Shown: piece by piece, positions 58,554 through 64,000 of the stretch
How the letters are laid out: each line of letters starts with the position of its first letter
How positions within the stretch are numbered: the first letter of the stretch is position 1
NCBI RefSeq assembly: GCF_965215655.1
Contig: NZ_OZ244111.1
Coordinates: 3,596,001 to 3,660,000, forward strand
Origin: Nioella sp965215655
GTDB lineage: Bacteria; Pseudomonadota; Alphaproteobacteria; Rhodobacterales; Rhodobacteraceae
Direction of reading: 5' to 3'
Length of the DNA: 64,000 bases
Notes under the pieces: generated by a model
Told to the model about the DNA's origin: nothing
Seen by the model: the letters and a program-made list of their open reading frames with translations, nothing else
Database searches by the model: none
Program-made: the position numbers and the translations under genes

Positions 58554-59716
58554 TCCAGCTTGGTGAGACCCAGATCGACCTGACCGATCCCCTGATCCTG
58601 TTGGCGCTTGGCGGGCTGCTGGTGCTTGTTGTCGTGTTGGTGCTGGTTTTGCGATCCGTCTCTGCTGCCACCCGCACGGCCCGCGCGATGGAACCGCTGG
58701 CCCACCAGATGGGCGCGCTCGGGCAGCGGGTGCAGTCGCTGTCGGACGGGCAACACCAGCTATCGGGCGGCATCAGCCATGTAAGCGAATTGCAGGCCCG
58801 CAGCCAGGCGCAGATGCTGGAGGTGATGGAACGGCGGCTGGAAGAGGTGCAGCGCAGCATGGGCGAGACCCTGCACGGCACCTCGACCCGCACCGCGCGT
58901 AGCCTTGGGGAACTGCAACAGCGGCTGGAACAGATCGACAAGGCGCAGGCCAAGATCGAGAAGCTGTCGGGCGATGTTCTGGGCTTGCAGGATATCCTCT
59001 CCAACAAGCAGACGCGCGGAGCATTCGGGGAGATCCAGCTCAACGACATCGTGCACAAGGCGCTGCCGCCGGACAGCTATGCCTTTCAGGCGACGCTGTC
59101 GAATGGGCGGCGGGCCGATTGCCTGATCCACCTGCCGAAACCTCCCGGTCCCATCGTGATCGACAGCAAGTTCCCGCTGGAACCCTACGAGGCGCTTCGC
59201 CGGGCAAAGACGCAACGCGACACGGATGACGCCGCGCGCGCCCTGCGCACGGCGGTGCGCGGGCATATCAAGGCGATCTCGGAGCGCTACATCATCGAGG
59301 GAGAAACCGCCGACGGGGCGCTGATGTTCCTGCCCTCCGAGGCCGTCTATGCGGAGCTGCATGCCAACTTCCCCGAGCTGGTGCGAGAGGGGTTTGCGGC
59401 ACGGGTGTGGATCGTCTCGCCCACCACCTGCATGGCCACGCTGAACACCATGCGCGCGGTGCTGAAGGATGCGCGAATGCGCGAACAGGCGGGTGCGATC
59501 CGCAAGCAACTGGCGATGCTGCACCGGGATGTGGAACTGGTGGTGGAACGCGTGGGCAAGCTGACCACCCATTTCGGGCAGGCCCGCAAGGATCTGGACG
59601 ACATCACCACCGCCGCCGAGCGCGCAGGAAAACGGGCGACACGACTGGACAGCTTCGATTTCGAGGAACTGGGCGGCAAGGACGAGGCCGAGGTTGTGCC
59701 ACTTCCTCATCGCTAA
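58550..59716 (+). CDS. rmuC: DNA recombination protein RmuC
   Basis: 388 residues. One N-terminal membrane helix (about 15-35) precedes a long coiled coil. The RmuC nuclease-like domain has GAFGEIQLNDIVHKALP, PIVIDSKFPLEPYEAL and MFLPSEAVYAEL. RmuC limits DNA inversion rates in E. coli and is related to restriction-endonuclease-like folds. It is translationally coupled to mutL. Confidence 0.95.
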   Translation: MIQLGETQIDLTDPLILLALGGLLVLVVVLVLVLRSVSAATRTARAMEPLAHQMGALGQRVQSLSDGQHQLSGGISHVSELQARSQAQMLEVMERRLEEVQRSMGETLHGTSTRTARSLGELQQRLEQIDKAQAKIEKLSGDVLGLQDILSNKQTRGAFGEIQLNDIVHKALPPDSYAFQATLSNGRRADCLIHLPKPPGPIVIDSKFPLEPYEALRRAKTQRDTDDAARALRTAVRGHIKAISERYIIEGETADGALMFLPSEAVYAELHANFPELVREGFAARVWIVSPTTCMATLNTMRAVLKDARMREQAGAIRKQLAMLHRDVELVVERVGKLTTHFGQARKDLDDITTAAERAGKRATRLDSFDFEELGGKDEAEVVPLPHR

Positions 59717-59820
59717 GCCGGGATGAATTCGGGCTGAATAGATTGGGAGGTCATACGGCTTCCCTTTGCTGATTCACCGCCGCCAACCACAAGCTAGAGG
59801 ATCGCGCAGCGGGACGGGTG

Positions 59821-60012
59821 ATGTCATTGGACTTGCGTGCACGGGTGGCCAACCTCCGCGCAAGATCGCAGATATCCGCCAGACCTGGTTGCGGGGCCGG
59901 CTAAGGACGTCCCTTACCTGGCGAGGACTGGTGGCGGTGCTGGCGGATCGCGAACTACGGGTCGAGCCGTGCTGTCCCGACTTTCGTGCGCGGCACCGGG
60001 CACTCGTTCGAA
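59821..60012 (+). pseudogene. IS630-family transposase remnant
   Basis: The pieces fit only when frames are joined. MSLDLRARV at 59821 resembles the start of IS630 transposases. The next frame gives GGQPPRKIADIRQTWLRG and SLTWRGLVAVLADRELRVE (59844-59963), matching the helix-turn-helix region in order. A third frame gives SRAVPTFVRGTGHSF (59965-60010). At least two frameshifts and a missing catalytic part show it is dead. No clear terminal repeats remain. The surrounding 59717-60138 has no other gene. Confidence 0.6.
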
Positions 60013-60138
60013 TAATCACGCTCGCAGAGGTGCAAAACCGCCCCGTCGGGGCCGCCGGTCGCCCTTGGCGGGTTGCAGGTGATGCTATGACGACCGGGGG
60101 CTCTGGTTTGAACGCCTGCCCGCCCTATCTTCCCGGCC

Positions 60139-60276
60139 ATGGCCCACAAGAAACCTAACCTGCCGACAAAGACCTGCGCCACCTGCGGGCGCCCGTTTTC
60201 GTGGCGGAAGAAATGGGCGAAGGTCTGGGACGAGGTGCGATATTGCTCGGATCGGTGCAGGCGCGGGCGGGGTTAG
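60139..60276 (+). CDS. DUF2256 family zinc-ribbon protein
   Basis: 45 residues: MAHKKPNLPTKTCATCGRPF, then the middle WRKKWAKVWDEVRYCSDRCR. Two CxxC-type pairs (CATC and CSDRC) should bind zinc. The family is short, widespread and of unknown function, sometimes fused or adjacent to other genes. No strong ribosome site was found upstream. It converges on the broken GNAT gene with a 4-base overlap of stops. Confidence 0.8.
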   Translation: MAHKKPNLPTKTCATCGRPFSWRKKWAKVWDEVRYCSDRCRRGRG

Positions 60277-61091
60277 CCCAGTTCCAGCGTGGCGATCGAG
60301 CGGATGCCGGGGCCGGGCTCTGGCGCCGGGCCGCGATACATGCGGGCGGTGTTGAAACTTGCCTGCATCCCCCAGCCTTTGCAGAGCGCGGTCAGTTCTG
60401 GCTGATCGTCGGGCACGTCGATGATGAACGGATCGGCGGGGAAGGCCGCCGCGATGGCCATGAGCAGCGCGCTCGCATCGTCGATGCTGTCGGCCACGAG
60501 CGGTCCGATCTTGGCCCCGCGCCCGCAGCGGCGGACTGTGGCAAAGGCGGTGCCGAGCACGAAGGTCCGGCGGCTGTCGGTGTCTTGCGTTCAGGCCGTC
60601 GTGAAAGCCGGTTTGGCATAGCCGTTGGCGCGGGCCTCGGCCTGGCAGATATGGTCTCTGTCACCTGCGGATGCGGGGCGCAGTCCCGCCCCCGGATCCG
60701 CCGGAATGCGCCCTTCGAAGCGAAAGGTCTGCCCGGCCAGCCCGAAGCCCGATTTGCGGTAGTTGTCCTGCTGCGCGGGGACCCCGTCGAGCCCGACGCA
60801 GCGCACCCCGGCATGGGCCAGCGCGTGATGCCAGAGACCGAAGCCGATCCCCTTGCCACGATGCTCGGGCAGGCAGAGATAGAGGCCGAGGAAGGCGAAA
60901 TCGTTGGAGTGGTTCACGACCGAGATCGCGGCGATGGGGCCAGTGCCTGATTCGGCTACGAAGAAGCCCTCAGGGTCGCTGGCGAAGAAGGCCGCCGCAT
61001 CGTCCGGCCCGGGGTTCCACCCCTCGGCTTCCGCCCAGGACAGGACAAGCGGCACCTCGTCCGCGCGGGCGGTGCGGAAACTCACACTCAT
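60273..61091 (-). pseudogene. GNAT acetyltransferase gene interrupted by an in-frame TGA
   Basis: The upstream half (from ATG 61091) reads MSVSFRTARADEVPLVLSW with GNAT motif LGLYLCLPEHRGKGIGFGLW and VGLDGVPAQQDNYRKSGF. The frame stops at TGA 60593-60591, then continues in the same frame as TQDTDSRRTFVLGTAFA to the end at 60273, which looks like the C-terminal (DUF1248/acetyltransferase-18-like) domain. A single base change from Trp (TGG) to TGA would explain this. The start overlaps the pncA stop by 4 bases. Either a recent null allele, a readthrough codon or a sequencing error. Confidence 0.75.
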
Positions 61092-61678
61092 GCCAGGGTC
61101 ACGCCCGCTTTCGCCATGCATTCCAGCGCTGCGGCAAGCGACCCGTCGAAATCAATCGCGCGGCAGAGATCCTGGCGAACGGTGACGGTGAACCCCAATC
61201 GGGCAGCGTCGACGGCGGAGTAGTTCACGCAGAAATCGGTTGCGAGGCCGACCACGGTAAGCGTGTCGATGCCGCGAGTACGCAGGTAGCCCTCCAGCCC
61301 GGTTGGCGTGGTCTTGTCGTTCTCGAAGAAGGCCGAATAGCTGTCGATCGCGGGGTTGTAGCCCTTGCGGATGATCAGATCGGCCCGGTCGGTCATCAGG
61401 TCCTTGTGGAAACCCGCGCCTTGGGTGCCCTGCACGCAATGGTCGGGCCACAGGACCTGCGGGCCGTAGGGCATGTCGGTCAGGGTCATCGGCGCAGCCC
61501 CGTGGTGCGAGGCGAAGGAGGAATGGCCCGCCGGGTGCCAGTCCTGCGTCAGGATCACGGCGTCGAAATCCCCCATCAGGGCGTTGATGCCGGGGACGAT
61601 CCGGTCGCCCTCTGGCACCGCCAGCGCGCCGCCGGGGCAGAAATCGTTCTGGACGTCGATGACGATGAGGGCATGCAT
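61088..61678 (-). CDS. pncA: Nicotinamidase
   Basis: 196 residues of the isochorismatase-like family. Begins MHALIVIDVQNDFCPGGALA with catalytic Asp8, has IIRKGYNP (catalytic Lys) and VVGLATDFCVNY (nucleophilic Cys), and the metal site DWHPAGHSSF. It converts nicotinamide to nicotinate in the NAD salvage pathway. It is upstream of the broken GNAT gene in one operon. Confidence 0.95.
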   Translation of the reverse strand: MHALIVIDVQNDFCPGGALAVPEGDRIVPGINALMGDFDAVILTQDWHPAGHSSFASHHGAAPMTLTDMPYGPQVLWPDHCVQGTQGAGFHKDLMTDRADLIIRKGYNPAIDSYSAFFENDKTTPTGLEGYLRTRGIDTLTVVGLATDFCVNYSAVDAARLGFTVTVRQDLCRAIDFDGSLAAALECMAKAGVTLA

Positions 61679-61842
61679 GGGCGGGCTCCTTTCCGGGTTC
61701 CTTCAAGGGGTAGTCAGGCAGGCGCTGCCCGTCAATGCACGTGCGGGGCTGCACCGGGGTGAACAGCGGTTGTGCGCAGGTGCGTCTATGTCGGGAAAGT
61801 CGGTCGCCATAGGCTGACGAGCAGACGCACGCAGGAGGCCCC

Positions 61843-63372
61843 ATGACCGAAACACCCATCATCGCCGCGAAAAGCCCGGCCAAGGTCGAGTTGACCGAAG
61901 GCGAGAGTTATACTTGGTGCCGCTGTGGGCGGTCGAAAAACCAACCCTTCTGTGACGGTTCGCATCGCGGCACGGGGATCACTCCCGTATCGTTCAAGGC
62001 CGAGGAAGCTGGCACGGCGTTTCTGTGCCGCTGCAAGGCCACAGGGAACGCACCGTTCTGCGACGGGACCCATTCCAGGCTGGAGGGGCTGGAGCCCGGC
62101 GACGCCTCACCCCCGCCGAAGAGCGATGCGCCCAAGGCGGAACCCACACCAGAGGAGCCGACCGTGGCGCGTATCCACGCGCTGGCGCGCGATGGCCTGA
62201 ACCAGCTTGGGCATCACGGTGAGATGGGGGCCATGGGCGTGCCGCGAAAGGACCTGCCACATTGGGATGACCTGCAGATCCTGCCCGCTCAGATGGCGCG
62301 CAAGCCGCTGCTGGATGACGCGCCGGTATCGACCAAAGTGGTGATCGGGCCGCGGGCGGCGAGGCCGCTGGAGCTGGATATTCCGCTATTCGTGTCCGAT
62401 ATGAGCTTTGGCGCGCTGTCGCTAGAGGCCAAGGTGGCGCTGTCGCGCGGGGCAGAACTGGCGGGGACCGGGATATGTTCGGGCGAGGGCGGGATGCTGC
62501 CAGAAGAGCAGGCCGAAAATTTGCGCTACTTCTATGAACTCGCCTCGGCCCGCTTTGGCTGGCGGCCTGACCTGGTGGAACGGGTGCAGGCGTTTCACTT
62601 CAAGGGCGGTCAAGGGGCCAAGACCGGCACCGGCGGGCACCTTCCGGGCAACAAGGTGACCGAAAAGATCGCCGAGGTGCGGGGGCTGAAGAAGGGACAG
62701 GACGCGATTTCCCCCGCGACCTTCCCCGACCTGACCACGCCTGCCGATTTTGCAAAGCTGGCCGAAGAGGTACGGGAGAGGTCCGGGGGCATTCCCATCG
62801 GTTTCAAACTGTCCGCCAACCATATCGAGGCCGATATCGACTTCGCGCTGGAGGCGGGGGCCGACTACATCATCCTCGACGGTCGGGGCGGGGGAACGGG
62901 CGCTGCGCCGCTGATCTTCCGGGACCACATCTCGGTGCCGACCATCCCGGCGCTGGCCCGCGCAAGGCGGCATCTGGATGCACGCACGGGGCGCGAGGTG
63001 ACGCTGGTCATCACCGGCGGGCTGCGGGTGGCGGAGGATTTCGCCAAGGCGATGGCGCTCGGGGCCGATGCGGTGGCGGTGTCGAACTCGGCCATTCAGG
63101 CCGTGGGCTGTGTGGCCGCGCGCATGTGCAACACCAACAATTGCCCCACCGGGATCGCCACGCAGAAGCCAGAGCTTCGCAGGCGGCTGGATGTACAGGT
63201 CAGCGCCGAGCGGCTCGCGCGGTTCTTCGGGGCTTCGGTGGAGCTGATGCAGGTGCTGGCACGGGCCTGTGGGCATGACAGCCTGTCGGGGTTCCGCGAG
63301 GACGATCTGACCAGCTGGAAGAAAGAGATGGCGGAGCTGAGCGGCGTGCGTTTCGCGGGCGTGGGCGTGTAA
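61843..63372 (+). CDS. CDGSH iron-sulfur domain fused to glutamate-synthase-type FMN domain
   Basis: 509 residues. The N-terminal ~85 residues contain two CDGSH-type motifs, WCRCGRSKNQPFCDGSH and LCRCKATGNAPFCDGTH, predicted to bind [2Fe-2S] clusters. After a Pro/Glu/Lys linker comes the FMN-binding GltB-like domain, with SDMSFGALSLEAK, GFKLSANHIEADIDFAL, DGRGGGTGAAPL and CVAARMCNTNNCPTGIATQ. No amidotransferase domain is present, so it is not a complete glutamate synthase. The iron-sulfur domain may feed electrons to the FMN. Such fusions exist, but the reaction is unknown. Confidence 0.85.
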   Translation: MTETPIIAAKSPAKVELTEGESYTWCRCGRSKNQPFCDGSHRGTGITPVSFKAEEAGTAFLCRCKATGNAPFCDGTHSRLEGLEPGDASPPPKSDAPKAEPTPEEPTVARIHALARDGLNQLGHHGEMGAMGVPRKDLPHWDDLQILPAQMARKPLLDDAPVSTKVVIGPRAARPLELDIPLFVSDMSFGALSLEAKVALSRGAELAGTGICSGEGGMLPEEQAENLRYFYELASARFGWRPDLVERVQAFHFKGGQGAKTGTGGHLPGNKVTEKIAEVRGLKKGQDAISPATFPDLTTPADFAKLAEEVRERSGGIPIGFKLSANHIEADIDFALEAGADYIILDGRGGGTGAAPLIFRDHISVPTIPALARARRHLDARTGREVTLVITGGLRVAEDFAKAMALGADAVAVSNSAIQAVGCVAARMCNTNNCPTGIATQKPELRRRLDVQVSAERLARFFGASVELMQVLARACGHDSLSGFREDDLTSWKKEMAELSGVRFAGVGV

Positions 63373-63429
63373 CGGCGATTGACCGGCGGCGCGCACGCGT
63401 GTTCGGTGTCGGGCAGAGAGGTGCCCGAC

Positions 63430-64000
63430 ATGATCGCCAACGAACGCCCCGTCATCGCCGACAGCCTGTGGACCGCCACGGCCAACCCCGCGCCAGACTG
63501 CCCGCCTCTGGTGGGCGAGGTGGAGGCGGATGTGGCCATCGTCGGGGGCGGGTTCACCGGATTGTCGGCTGCGCTCCACGCCGCTGAGGCGGGGCTTCGC
63601 GCCGTGGTGCTGGAGGCTGAAAGCCCCGGTTGGGGTGCATCGGGGCGAAATGGCGGGCAGGTCGATCCGGGACTTTATGTCGACCCGGATGAGGTCGACG
63701 CGCGGTTTGGCCCAGACATTGGCGCGCGAATGGTGGATTACATGGGGCGGTCGGGGCAGATGGTGTTCGACCTGATCGAGCGGCACGGCATCCAATGCGA
63801 CGCGCGGCCCGTGGGTTGGATCAGAGCGGCGCATAACGCGGCAACGCTGAAGGATATTCACGGCAAGGTGGATCAATGGCAAAGGCGCGGGGCCGATCTT
63901 CGGTTTCTGGACCGGGATGCGCTGACCGGGATGCTTGGGACCGGGGTCTATGCTGGCGGGCTGATCGACATGCGGGGCGGCAACCTGCATCCTCTGAACT
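63430..64000 (+). CDS. FAD-dependent oxidoreductase (DAO/PuuB-like), 5' part
   Basis: At least 190 residues run off the window. ATG 63430 follows AGAGAGG; an in-frame GTG at 63421 is an alternative. The start MIANERPVIADSLWTATA is followed by the FAD-binding VAIVGGGFTGLSAALHAAE and WGASGRNGGQVDPG, typical of the D-amino-acid-oxidase/gamma-glutamylputrescine oxidase (OrdL) family. It oxidises an amine or N-substituted amino acid. The substrate cannot be inferred from this fragment. Confidence 0.88.
   Translation, partial: MIANERPVIADSLWTATANPAPDCPPLVGEVEADVAIVGGGFTGLSAALHAAEAGLRAVVLEAESPGWGASGRNGGQVDPGLYVDPDEVDARFGPDIGARMVDYMGRSGQMVFDLIERHGIQCDARPVGWIRAAHNAATLKDIHGKVDQWQRRGADLRFLDRDALTGMLGTGVYAGGLIDMRGGNLHPLN

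Noticed and set aside
1..64000. CRISPR array, tRNA, rRNA or intact insertion sequence
   Set aside because: No regularly spaced repeats of 24-37 bases, no cloverleaf-like gaps, and the only transposase trace is a short decayed fragment.

Overview
The window is about 64 kb of GC-rich, gene-dense DNA from an alphaproteobacterium, most likely a Rhodobacteraceae/Roseobacter-group member. The reasons are the RegB / SenC / RegA redox-control locus, AddAB in place of RecBCD, the order PAS protein - tsaE - amgK - murU - addB - addA - trxA, an MlaA/MlaC pair, and Rhodobacteraceae-like intergenic repeats. No rRNA, tRNA, CRISPR array, intact insertion sequence or replication origin was seen. The assignment rests on recognised protein families and gene order, not on database searches.

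Layout. (1) 1-9.6 kb: a catabolic/uptake cluster. It holds the end of a peptide-type ABC substrate-binding protein, two DppB/DppC-type permeases, a fused DppD-DppF-type ATPase, an FMN-dependent 2-hydroxyacid dehydrogenase with an apparent ATC start codon, a ThDP-dependent acetolactate-synthase-like enzyme, a transthyretin/HIU-hydrolase-like protein, a DmdA-like folate-dependent demethylase and a convergent LysR regulator. The substrate is unknown; this is the best candidate for an undescribed pathway. (2) 9.8-17.8 kb: a sulfotransferase-like P-loop protein, DUF1992 protein, acetyltransferase, NAD-dependent reductase, rpmI-rplT, pyruvate kinase with a LacI-type operator, N-formylglutamate amidohydrolase, CHMI-type tautomerase, DUF1244 and DUF4336 proteins and a rhodanese, ending in a cluster of perfect palindromes. 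(3) 17.8-27.1 kb: two minus-strand operons (ferredoxin reductase, rsmD, HAD phosphatase, zinc-ribbon-like protein, recQ, yaaA; and ridA, GDPD, membrane protein, DUF482, phhB) with a peroxiredoxin between them.

(4) 27.4-36.7 kb: a type I secretion ABC/MFP pair, mlaA-mlaC, a class A penicillin-binding protein, glnK-amtB and trxA. (5) 37.1-50.5 kb: addA, addB, murU, amgK, tsaE, a PAS protein at the usual DivL position, then regB divergent from senC-regA. (6) 50.5-64 kb: a LysR regulator, small proteins, a GNAT, an HD protein, ahcY, an AT-rich islet with a DUF2806 protein, a BrnA/DUF4415-like protein, mutL, rmuC, an IS630 transposase relic, a DUF2256 protein, a GNAT gene broken by an in-frame stop, pncA, a CDGSH-glutamate-synthase fusion and the start of a FAD oxidoreductase.

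Non-coding structure is unusually informative. A composite element of about 180 bp occurs twice (27244-27422 and, inverted, 36903-37083). Two four-unit arrays of GTGTAC-type repeats with an exact 11-bp period lie upstream of trxA and mutL. Near 17.75 kb there are two 20-bp perfect palindromes and one imperfect one side by side.
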